This document shows positions 1 to 6,085 of a stretch of 6,085 nucleotides of DNA, piece by piece (within the stretch, counting starts at the first letter, position 1; every line of letters starts with the position of its first letter). Under the pieces are notes generated by a model. That model was given only the letters and a program-made list of their open reading frames with translations, had not been told where the DNA came from and did no database searches. Source of the DNA: JAFGBH01 sp964430915 (lineage in GTDB: Bacteria > Desulfobacterota > Syntrophia > Syntrophales > UBA2210); contig CAYSHT010000120.1 in the NCBI GenBank assembly GCA_964430915.1, positions 1 to 6,085 on the forward strand, read 5' to 3'. A program made the position numbers and the translations under genes.

Positions 1-165
1 CCTCATGAGTAACCAGGTGTTGGGCTGAAGATCGGGCGGGTTCTGATATGTCCCTCTGTTCTCGGTCTGTTTCGCCGGAAGCTGGTTCCACTGTTTGCAT
101 GCAAGCTGGCATCCCCTGCAACCGGTACATTTTGTCGCGTCATATAATTTTGCTTTCTCGGACAT
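1..165 (-). CDS. fdnH: Formate dehydrogenase iron-sulfur (beta) subunit, N-terminal 55 codons only
   Basis: This is the electron-transfer subunit that takes electrons from the catalytic subunit through [4Fe-4S] clusters. It begins MSEKAKLYDATKC and carries a ferredoxin-type motif C13-x2-C16-x2-C19-x3-C23 (CTGCRGCQLAC) followed by KQWNQLP, typical of the beta subunits of FdnGHI/FdoGHI-type enzymes. The ATG at 165 lies 3 nt after the stop of the catalytic gene, with a purine-rich ribosome site (AAGGAAGGGGG, about 174-184) inside the end of that gene, so the two are very likely co-translated. The frame stays open to base 1. The remaining cluster motifs and any C-terminal membrane anchor lie outside the window. 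The family is clear from context and motif; the symbol assumes the Fdn naming scheme. A different frame over the same bases (3-191) is a shadow. Confidence 0.93.
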   Translation of the reverse strand, partial: MSEKAKLYDATKCTGCRGCQLACKQWNQLPAKQTENRGTYQNPPDLQPNTWLLMR

Positions 166-168
166 TGG

Positions 169-3100
169 TTACACCCCCTTCCTTTCAACATTTACCATGA
201 AGGCCTTGCTCTCCGGAATCATGGTATTGGCGTCTCCGATGAACGGTGTGACGATATTCGCCGAGTCACCGAAGGTGAATACCTCCGGTTTCTTGTCACC
301 ATGGACGTACTCTCTCATCTTCGTCGTGACCCATCCGTAGTGCCATGGGATACCCACCTGGTGGACGGTATTTCCATTTATATTGAAGGGTTTGAATCTC
401 GCCGTTACGATCGATACTGCATCAACCTGACCACGTAATGATTTTACCGTGACGATCTCTCCGTTTTTGATTCCCTTCATCTTTGCAAGCTCGACACTCA
501 TCTCAACGAACATGCTGGGCTGCATTTCGGCGAGCCATGGGCACCACCTGGTCATCAGACCCGTCTGCCAGTGCTCGCTCACGCGATAGGTTGAACAGAC
601 GAAGGGGAAACGGGGATCGCAGGTTGCCCTTCCATCCACTTCAGTTCCCGTACCTTCTTTGTCCCATCTTTTTATGACCGGATTGACCATCTGTGGAGAC
701 ATATAATTTTTCTCGACGGGACATTCCAACGGTTCGTAATGTTCCGGGAACGGTCCTTCAGCGAGCCCGGGACCAAAGATACTGCCTACGCCGTGTTGTT
801 TCATTATGAAGGGCGGTCGTCCGGAACCGGGTGCCGCGACACCGTCGGGGACATCTCCGACCCATTTGCCGCCGCTCCATCTGATAACGGGATGTTCTTT
901 GTCCCAGGGTTGCCCGGTGTCGGGATCAACCGAGGCACCATTGTAGATGATCCTCCTGTTAACCGGCCAGCACCATGCCCAGTCGGAATAGAGTCCCACG
1001 CCGGAGGCGTCTTTCTTGCCGCGCCGCGCCGCCATATTCCCCTTTTCCGTATAGGAATTACAGTAGAGCCAGTTGCCCGATGAAGTGGAACCGTCATCCT
1101 GAAGATAGGCAAAGCTCGGAACGAGCGTGCCTTTTTTGTAGAGCTTTCCCTTGATTGTCTTGTCTTCGAGGAAATACCCGTTAATCTCTTTAGCAATGAC
1201 ATGCGTGTCGAGATGTCGGATCTTCCCGTCAGCTTTCTTCGGTCCATAATCCCATGTCAGTTTTGTGATGGCTTCCTTTAAGGGACCGCCTTCCTTCTCG
1301 TAAAGCTCTTTGATTTTATAGAAGAGCTCGGTGATGATTTCACCATCGGGTGTGGCTTCTCCCGGGGGATTGACCGCCTTGTACCGCCACTGCATCCACC
1401 TGCCGCTGTTGGTGATGCTTCCTTCCTTTTCAATGGACGCGGCACAGGGGAGGCTGAAAACTTCCGTCTTTATCTTCTTCGGATCCATGCCGGGGCCCCT
1501 CCAGAAGGAGCCGGTTTCGCTGTCGAAGATATTGACATTGACCATCCAGTCGAGTTTGGTCAGGGCCTCTCTCGTTTTATTGGAACTGGCACCGCTGCAG
1601 GCGGGATTCTGACCCCATGAGAAGAATCCGCTGAAACTCCCCTTGTACATTTCGTCAAAGAGTGTCAGCCAGGAGTAGTTTGCACCGTCATCCAGTTTGG
1701 GAAGATAGTTGTAGGCTTCGTCAAGCGTGGCATTCATGCCGTAGTGCGCTCGGAGAAGACTGGCAACGTACTTGGGATAATTCTTCCACCAGTTCAGACT
1801 CTTTGGTTCTTTGGTTTTCGGCGTAAACTTTGCGTTGTATGCAGCCAGGGTGGGGAGTGATGCCACCGGAGTCTTCAGATATCCCGGCAGGATATGGAAC
1901 AACAGGCATTGGTCTGTCGACCCCTGCACGTTTGACTCTCCCCTGAGGGCGTTGACGCCGCCGCCGGCGACTCCCATATTACCGAGGAGCAGCTGGATCA
2001 TGGCCATCGTCCTGATGTTCTGAACGCCAACCGTATGCTGGGTCCATCCCATGGCGTACATGATCGTTCCCGCTTTCCCGACTTCACCGGTTTTGGTGTA
2101 TTCCTTGTAAACGGTAAGGAGATCTTCCTTCGGCGTACCGGTAATCTTGGATACGAGGTCGGGATTGTAGCGTGAGTAGTGTTTTTTCAGGAGCTGGTAT
2201 ACGCAATTGGGATTCGAGAGGGTCATATCCTTCTTGACGACGCCCTTGGCATCGGTCTGGAACGACCAGGTCGATTTGTCATATTTGGCATCGCCAAGAC
2301 CGGAGAATACACCATCGTTATCACCGGGCATCTTGAAGGCAGGATTTATCAGGAAAGGTGCATTCGTGTAGTGCTTGACATATTTTTCCTGAATCAGATT
2401 ATTGTCCAGGATGTATTTTATCATGCCTCCCAGAAAGGCGATATCGGTACCCGATCTCAGGGCAGCGTAAATATCCGCCTTTGAGGAGGTCTGGGTGAAC
2501 CGGGGATCGACATTAATCATCTTCGCGCCGTGATCTTTTGCCTTTGTTACATACTTAAATGAAATAGGGTGATTGGAAGCAGCATTGCTTCCCATGATTA
2601 ATATGCAATCACTGTTTTCGATATCATTCCAGTGATTGGTCATCGCACCGCGTCCGAACGACTCTGCCAGAGCCGCAACAGTAGCGGAGTGTCAGATACG
2701 GGCCTGGTGTTCGATATATACCAGACCTAACCCCCTCAAGAATTTTTGGTAGATGAAACACTCTTCGTTGTCCATGGCGGCGCTTCCGACAGAAGCTATT
2801 CCGTTCGTACGGTTAACTACCTGCCCTTTTGCATTCCTCTGGACAAAACTTTTGTCTCTGCTCTTCTTTACATTCTCGGCAATCTTGTCTAATGCCCAAT
2901 CCCACGATACCTCTTTCCACTCGGTGGAGTAGGGTGCTCTATACAGCGGTTTGTCGAGCCGATTTTTGTTTACCGAAAGCTGGTAAATGGAGCCACCCTT
3001 ACTACAAAGGGAACCTTTGTTGATGGGATGATCGGGATCGCCCTCCGTATTGATAACCTTCCCGTTCCGCGCGGATACAATGATACCGCATCCAACGGCG

Positions 3101-3249
3101 CAGTATGGGCAGATTGTCGTGGTCTCTTTTGCATACTTGATCTTCAACGGCTGTGCGTGAGCGGATACTGGTTTCAGACTTAAGCCGATTCCACTTGCCA
3201 TAAGCGCCGTACCAGAGATCTTCAAGAAACCTCTTCTACTAACATCCAT
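169..3249 (-). CDS. fdnG: Selenocysteine-containing formate dehydrogenase catalytic (alpha) subunit, Tat-exported
   Basis: This subunit oxidises formate to CO2 (or the reverse) at a Mo- or W-bis-pterin centre. It is 1026 residues with the TGA at 2692-2694 read as selenocysteine, close to the roughly 1015 of E. coli FdnG. In order: a twin-arginine signal SRRGFLK (residues 4-10) with likely cleavage after AHA (about 32), so it acts outside the cytoplasmic membrane; a [4Fe-4S] site C47-x2-C50-x3-C54-x27-C82; the catalytic pair U186-H187 in RIUHSATVAAL; then GRGAMTNHW, as in FdnG. The active-site arginine is probably R436 in ALRGESNVQG. A C-terminal molybdopterin-dinucleotide-binding domain starts near residue 890 (STYRVSEHWQTG). 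The ATG at 3249 has a strong ribosome site (AAAGGAG, 3259-3265). Read naively, the gene splits at the TGA into 2692-3249 and 169-2643; neither half works alone. Whether the metal is Mo or W cannot be told. Confidence 0.96.
2658..2676 (-). promoter_or_regulatory. Bacterial SECIS hairpin after the formate dehydrogenase UGA
   Basis: The mRNA reads GCGGCUCU-GGC-AGAGUCGU, which folds into an 8-bp stem (two G-U pairs) with a 3-nt loop starting with G. The loop begins 23 nt after the UGA. Bacterial SECIS elements are SelB-binding hairpins inside the coding region just downstream of the UGA, with a G among the first loop bases; this fits. The fold was made by eye, without an energy calculation. Confidence 0.8.
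2692..2694 (-). other. Selenocysteine codon (UGA) of the formate dehydrogenase, residue 186
   Basis: The frame reads CGT ATC TGA CAC TCC, giving R-I-U-H-S. This is exactly where FdnG/FdhF-type enzymes carry the metal-ligating Sec (or Cys), next to the conserved catalytic His. Sixteen further codons join this TGA to MTNHW without another stop, and both sides match the same enzyme. Recoding is therefore far more likely than a nonsense mutation. It implies that the host has SelA, SelB, SelC and SelD, none of which is in the window. Confidence 0.95.
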
Positions 3250-3258
3250 AACAATGCA

Positions 3259-3265
3259 CTCCTTT
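3259..3265 (-). promoter_or_regulatory. Strong ribosome-binding site of the formate dehydrogenase gene
   Basis: AAAGGAG lies 9 nt before the ATG at 3249 and fixes that start, which also places the twin-arginine motif correctly at residues 5-6. The bases AAGGAGU (3258-3264) are perfectly complementary to ACUCCUU (3378-3384) in the leader, so the site could be masked in one leader conformation. Confidence 0.75.
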
Positions 3266-3300
3266 CTGTAAGTTTTTCAAGAACTCGTTTCCGTTGCAAT

Positions 3301-3395
3301 TCTCCTTTCCGAGCAGGGGAGGCATAGCCGTTTCCCGCTATACCCATTGTCCACACTTCATGGAAAATCTTCTTTAGAAGGAGTGGATCGGAGAG
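3301..3395 (-). ncRNA. Structured 5' leader, candidate Moco/Tuco-type (molybdenum or tungsten cofactor) riboswitch
   Basis: By eye the leader folds as a multi-stem junction. The closing stem pairs UCUCC (3390-3394) with GGAGA (3301-3305). A second stem pairs UCCAC (3383-3387) with GUGGA (3350-3354), with a small CUUC/GAAG hairpin inside (3369-3380). A third arm at 3321-3344 pairs GGUAUAGC with GCUAUGCC and ends in a possible GAAA (GNRA) tetraloop. The 3' part, GCCUCCC followed by CGGAAAGGAG, resembles my recollection of the conserved 3' half of the Moco RNA motif. Such RNAs are known upstream of molybdenum-cofactor synthesis, molybdate transport and Moco-enzyme genes, and this one precedes a Mo/W enzyme. 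The class assignment rests on memory and context; a covariance-model match has not been tested. Confidence 0.5.
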
Positions 3396-3407
3396 CATGG
3401 TGTTATA

Positions 3408-3426
3408 AAATGACCGTTGGTCATTT
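3408..3426 (-). promoter_or_regulatory. Perfect 8-bp inverted repeat, candidate repressor operator at the transcription start
   Basis: The sequence AAATGACC-AAC-GGTCATTT is a perfect inverted repeat with a 3-nt centre. It lies directly after the proposed -10, at about +4 to +22. TGACC/GGTCA palindromes are commonly bound by dimeric repressors, including many TetR-family proteins, and this position would block initiation. Alternatively it acts as RNA, giving an 8-bp hairpin at the 5' end of the leader. No regulator gene is in the window. Confidence 0.45.
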
Positions 3427-3436
3427 AACGATACTG

Positions 3437-3465
3437 GTCGTAGCAATGAGAAGAGGAAATGTCAA
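3437..3465 (-). promoter_or_regulatory. Possible sigma-70 promoter for the formate dehydrogenase genes
   Basis: A perfect -35 hexamer TTGACA (3460-3465) is followed, after a 17-nt spacer, by TACGAC (3437-3442). That -10 is weak, matching TATAAT at three of six positions. The expected transcription start is near 3430, giving a leader of about 180 nt. A weak -10 behind an ideal -35 and spacer would suit a promoter that needs an activator, but that is inference. Confidence 0.4.
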
Positions 3466-3592
3466 GTCTATTTTGCGATTTTTTTGGCGAAGCGAATCTG
3501 GAAAATAATTACTGAGATTGACACTGCTGGAAAAGTGGATCCTCCCTCGCTGGGGAGTAACGCCTGTGGGATAATCGGTGGCCGAAAATCGC

Positions 3593-4207
3593 TTAGTGCT
3601 CTTCCTTTTCGGCGTATCCGGTAATCATGGTGACAAAATCTGCAAAGACGGTGTGACCCGTCGTGGCGAGATAGATATGAGCAACGAAGAAGGCGGCAAA
3701 TATAATGGCCATAATGTAATGGAAAAGGGCCACAACTTTCAAGCCGCCGAGAAAAGCGATAAATGCTGAAAAGTAAGAGGGGTACATATAGAGAATGCCG
3801 CTTATAAGAAGAAGGGGCATCATGAAAAACATGAAGTTAAAATAGGTTGCTTTTTGTAATGGATTGAATTTGTTGTCCTCCGACGGAGTATAGGGATGGG
3901 GCCTGTTTTTGAAAATATCATAGGCATAAAATCGTGCCTGTACGATCATGCCCGGGTGGATATCTTCCTTTCTTAGAATGTAGTGTGACACGCGCCTGGA
4001 GATTAGATTGTAGAGCAACCACAGGAAGAAATCACAAACCAGCAAGATCCCCGCCACGTTATGGACGGATATGGCGTTAGAGAATTTCCCAAAAATCCCC
4101 GGCCAGTGTATCTGCATGCCCGATATAATAAGCACTATGACTAACAGGGCATGAATCCAGTGCCATATGCGTTCGGTTATTGGGTGCAAATACATTTTTT
4201 CGGACAT
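3593..4207 (-). CDS. Four-helix membrane cytochrome b, likely formate dehydrogenase gamma or cytochrome c partner
   Basis: This 204-residue membrane protein resembles the di-heme cytochrome b subunits of formate dehydrogenases, NiFe hydrogenases and thiosulfate reductases, which pass electrons between periplasmic redox subunits and quinone. Four hydrophobic spans are visible, at about residues 14-33, 46-68, 122-142 and 159-181. Candidate heme-ligating histidines are H16 or H19 (RIWHWIHA), H49, H163 and H177. The start chosen is the ATG at 4207 (MSEKMYLHP), 4 nt after the cytochrome c stop. A longer frame from 4267 would add 20 residues overlapping the cytochrome c end and has no support. The ribosome site is weak (AGAAAGAG). 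It is almost certainly co-transcribed with the cytochrome c gene, so it may serve that protein, the dehydrogenase, or both. It is close in size to E. coli FdnI (about 217), but I give no symbol because its partner is uncertain. Confidence 0.88.
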   Translation of the reverse strand: MSEKMYLHPITERIWHWIHALLVIVLIISGMQIHWPGIFGKFSNAISVHNVAGILLVCDFFLWLLYNLISRRVSHYILRKEDIHPGMIVQARFYAYDIFKNRPHPYTPSEDNKFNPLQKATYFNFMFFMMPLLLISGILYMYPSYFSAFIAFLGGLKVVALFHYIMAIIFAAFFVAHIYLATTGHTVFADFVTMITGYAEKEEH

Positions 4208-4211
4208 TTTT

Positions 4212-5918
4212 CTATTTTCTCTTTCTGCCGAGGAAGCGCAAGGCGCCATGCACGGCGCATCCCGCAAAAGTTAACAGTATTAACAGAATTCCCGCGAGAT
4301 CGAGGCCGGGGATCCTATTACTACCCACGACGTACAGCCCCTTATCGATGAGTTCCTGATTGGTGAAACGCCAGTTTTTCAGGGAATATTCAGGAGTGCC
4401 TTCCGCTTCTGTCGTGAGAATTGTATTTGCTGCATGACACTCTTGGCAATCCTTCGCGGGGGCCGCACGTGACGGATCATGACAGGTAAGACAATCCACT
4501 TTTGCAAGATGAAGTTTTGGCTGTTCCAGCCAACTGTGCCGTACGTGAGGAGCAGGTTTCAGAGGGACAAAAACAGCCTCATTTGCCTTGATTTCCCATG
4601 TTGTTGCATCCTTCTCATTCAGGAAAAGATCGTTGTTTCCATGGCATGAGAGGCAGGTTTCATTCTGCGGAGTCTTGAGCTGAATATTATGGGGCGTGGC
4701 AAATTTCCAGGTCGGTGCCTTGTCCACATTTGTTAAGGCATCCTTGACATAAAAATCAAAGAGATTGCCGCTTACCGGCACATGACGGACAATTACATAT
4801 TTCTCCGGTCGCTCTTCGCTGGTCCTCGGATTCAGTCCTATCTTGAAGTCCATTTTTGAAGAATCGGTCTTAAAATAGGGCACACCCGATGTATCCTCGC
4901 CGACATGGCAGTTGTAACAGTTTTTATAGGAAACGGAGTGGCAGACCTGGCAGCTTACCTTGTCTTGATGGATCATGTGGCTTGGATGCTCAAGCGGTTT
5001 GGCCGCCTCCTCGTCTATCTCAGAGTCTGGGCTTTTGTGACAGTCTTCGCATTTCGCCCTGTTCGCAACTTCGTAACGGTCAAAGTGATCGTGGCCGCTA
5101 CCATGCATTTCATCGCCGGTATGACATTCCTTGCAGGCCATACCATGGGTATGGTGGACATCGGCTGGGATGCCTTCATTTTCACCATGGAATTCATTTC
5201 CAACCCTGCTTCCGTGGCATGAAGTACAGTTTGTTTCAACGGGTGGTGTCTTCTGGAAAAGATGTCCTTCGATGAGTCCTCCCTCAACGGATGCAGGACG
5301 GCTCACATGACACTGGCCGCAGCTGCTGTGGCAGGCCATACAATGGGTGCCCATGGCACCTTCAATCGTATCACGCACCGTGCCATCGGGGTTTGCCCTG
5401 TGAGCTATTTTCTTAAAGAAAGGCGACAAGCTTATGTGAAGATTCGTACTGTTTTTTTCGGCTATTTCAGGATGACCCCCATCCAGGTGACATTCACCGC
5501 AGGATTTGGTCGCATCGGGATAGGTCGGATCTTTTCTTACGCCCTCATGGGCCTCTTTCATGGTTTCGGCATCGGGATTGCCGCCATGACATGCCTCGCA
5601 GGATATCTGGCCGTGTACGTCTTCATCTTCGTCTAGAAAGTCCGAATCGACGTACACTTTCTCGTATGGCTCCAACGGAGCCACCGCTCCGCCTCACCCC
5701 TCGCCCTCGGATTCGGTCGATGCCTCTACCTTCGGCTTTGATGCCTCAATATCCCTGATTACTTTGAGGAGTTTTTTTGTGCTGGTATGACATGATATGC
5801 AGCTACTCTCTTCAGCATAGGAAGCGATAGGTGCCGTCCACACGAGAATGACAAAAGCGGCAACAAAAATTACCAGAAGCCTCAAGATCCCTCTCACATC
5901 AACTCTATTCGCACCCAT
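4212..5918 (-). CDS. Membrane-anchored 13-heme cytochrome c with a probable selenocysteine at residue 75
   Basis: This is an exported electron carrier of 568 residues with the TGA at 5694-5696 read through. Residues 1-35 form a Sec signal peptide (arginines, hydrophobic core 11-30, likely cleavage SYA|EE). CxxCH motifs start at residues 40, 107, 140, 193, 200, 231, 262, 290, 323, 334, 422, 476 and 491. A C-terminal helix (about 539-562) followed by GRKRK anchors it, leaving the hemes outside the cytoplasm. All cysteines are in heme motifs except C554 in the anchor. The TGA falls between the first and second heme motifs, in EGEG-U-GGAVAPLEP, with the same frame on both sides. The part after the TGA has no export signal, so it could not mature as a c-type cytochrome alone. 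A downstream hairpin supports selenocysteine; a nonsense mutation or sequencing error is the alternative. The ATG at 5918 has only a close AGAGG, so the start is less certain. I do not recognise a named family. Confidence 0.8.
5666..5684 (-). promoter_or_regulatory. Candidate SECIS hairpin after the cytochrome UGA
   Basis: The mRNA reads GUGGCUCC-GUU-GGAGCCAU: an 8-bp stem with six Watson-Crick pairs around the loop, then U-A and G-U, and a 3-nt loop starting with G. The loop begins 17 nt after the UGA. It matches the formate dehydrogenase hairpin (2658-2676) in stem length, loop length, loop-initial G and the core GGCUC/GAG, and differs by two compensatory pair changes. The stem is two codons nearer its UGA than in the dehydrogenase. 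Confidence 0.65.
5694..5696 (-). other. In-frame UGA in the multiheme cytochrome, probable selenocysteine codon (residue 75)
   Basis: The frame reads GAG GGC GAG GGG TGA GGC GGA GCG GTG GCT, giving E-G-E-G-U-G-G-A-V-A. Signal peptide and heme 1 lie upstream; twelve heme motifs lie downstream in the same frame, with no other stop. The SECIS-like hairpin at 5666-5684 and the neighbouring gene's proven style of UGA use favour recoding. Unlike the formate dehydrogenase site, I know of no family precedent for Sec here. Confidence 0.68.
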
Positions 5919-6048
5919 AGCCTCTGCCCAATCACAACAAGATACACCGCAATATATGAATTAACTATTATATATAAACGGAAATTTCAAGGGGAAAAAC
6001 CAACTTTATTCTCGTGACTGTTTCGGTGAACTGAACAGCGAGCGCATT
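5919..6048 (-). promoter_or_regulatory. Leader region upstream of the cytochrome genes, with AT-rich possible promoter
   Basis: No gene is visible here. A perfect TATAAT (5967-5972) sits in an AT-rich run about 50 nt before the cytochrome ATG. The nearest -35-like hexamer, TTGAAA (5985-5990), is only 12 nt away, which is too close for a standard sigma-70 promoter. I saw no GG-N10-GC sigma-54 pattern. A promoter is expected here because the cytochrome appears to be the first gene of its unit, but its exact position is not established. Confidence 0.25.
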
Positions 6049-6078
6049 CCCCGTTGCTTGCAGCGGGGTTAGCGAGCG
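6037..6078. repeat. Palindromic intergenic repeat flanked by AGCGAGCG direct repeats
   Basis: A hairpin CCCCGTTG-CTTG-CAGCGGGG (6049-6068; 8-bp stem, one T-G pair) is bracketed by two copies of AGCGAGCG (6037-6044 and 6071-6078). There is no T-run after it on either strand, so it is not a canonical intrinsic terminator. Its shape suggests a REP-like extragenic palindrome, but with one copy in view its repetitiveness is inference. It could extend past the window edge. Confidence 0.4.
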
Positions 6079-6085
6079 AATAAAA

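Larger units (their letters stand above)
3250..3592 (-). promoter_or_regulatory. Non-coding control region between cytochrome b and formate dehydrogenase genes
   Basis: These 343 nt carry no credible gene. In the direction of transcription they hold: a GC-rich stem just after the cytochrome b stop (3542-3557); an AT-rich stretch; a sigma-70-like promoter (3437-3465); a perfect inverted repeat (3408-3426); a folded leader (3301-3395); and the ribosome site of the dehydrogenase gene (3259-3265). The layout implies that the dehydrogenase genes can be transcribed and controlled separately from the two cytochrome genes upstream. A 74-codon frame at 3222-3446 runs across these elements and into the start of the dehydrogenase gene in another frame; it has no recognisable features and is not called. 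Confidence 0.7.

Noticed and set aside
169..2643. Separate molybdoenzyme gene starting at ATG 2643
   Set aside because: This Met is the internal one in GRGAMTNHW of formate dehydrogenase; the Fe-S domain and Sec are upstream in the same frame.
3222..3446. 74-codon frame in the control region
   Set aside because: It has no family features and runs over the operator, structured leader and ribosome site into the dehydrogenase start in another frame. Its own start lies inside the promoter spacer.
3542..3557. Terminator after the cytochrome b gene (CTCCC/GGGAG stem)
   Set aside because: The stem has only 5 bp and no adjacent U-run on the minus strand. Some termination is possible but not supported.
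4208..4267. 20-residue N-terminal extension of the cytochrome b
   Set aside because: It overlaps the 3' end of the cytochrome c gene and its residues look like out-of-frame translation. MSEKMYLHP at 4207 gives a usual start for the family.
4889..5636. Several plus-strand frames opposite the cytochrome c (for example 4905-5222 and 5262-5636)
   Set aside because: They are mirror images of repeated CxxCH coding, with no recognisable domains of their own.
4212..5684. Separate cytochrome c gene starting at GTG 5684 (490 residues)
   Set aside because: It would have no signal peptide, which a c-type cytochrome needs, and it is in the same frame as the signal-bearing piece before the TGA. The GTG also lies inside the hairpin.
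5694..5918. Separate small mono-heme protein of 74 residues
   Set aside because: It ends only at the TGA, continues in frame into the multiheme cytochrome, and has a signal peptide that the rest of that protein lacks. It is treated as the N-terminus of one gene.
1..6085. CRISPR arrays, tRNA or rRNA genes, insertion sequences
   Set aside because: I saw no regularly spaced repeats, tRNA-like cloverleaf, transposase or terminal inverted repeats.

Overview
The window holds one set of genes, all on the minus strand, for an exported, membrane-attached formate dehydrogenase system of an anaerobe. Selenocysteine coding, a Tat-exported molybdo/tungsto-enzyme and a 13-heme c-type cytochrome together suggest a sulfate-reducing, metal-reducing or syntrophic member of the Desulfobacterota (former Deltaproteobacteria). 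That placement is inference from gene content. No plus-strand gene is supported.

Layout in transcription order (right to left). 6085-5919: leader region with a palindromic repeat at the window edge and an AT-rich stretch. 5918-4212: multiheme c-type cytochrome (568 residues, 13 CxxCH) read through an in-frame TGA at 5694-5696. 4207-3593: four-helix cytochrome b, 4 nt downstream. 3592-3250: a 343-nt non-coding control region with a possible sigma-70 promoter, a perfect inverted repeat near the expected transcription start, and a folded leader resembling a molybdenum/tungsten-cofactor (Moco/Tuco) riboswitch. 3249-169: formate dehydrogenase catalytic subunit (1026 residues) read through a selenocysteine TGA at 2692-2694. 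165-1: first 55 codons of its iron-sulfur subunit, cut by the window edge.

How they may work together: the catalytic subunit oxidises formate outside the cytoplasmic membrane and passes electrons through the iron-sulfur subunit. The b-type cytochrome and the C-terminally anchored multiheme cytochrome would then link them to the quinone pool or to extracytoplasmic acceptors. The direction of flow cannot be read from sequence.

The most unusual point is the cytochrome. Its signal peptide and first heme motif lie before a TGA, and its other twelve heme motifs lie after it in the same frame. A hairpin just after this TGA has the same 8-bp stem and 3-nt G-first loop as the one after the formate dehydrogenase selenocysteine codon, with two compensatory base-pair changes between them. 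The best reading is a selenocysteine-containing multiheme cytochrome c, which a standard gene caller would split in two.
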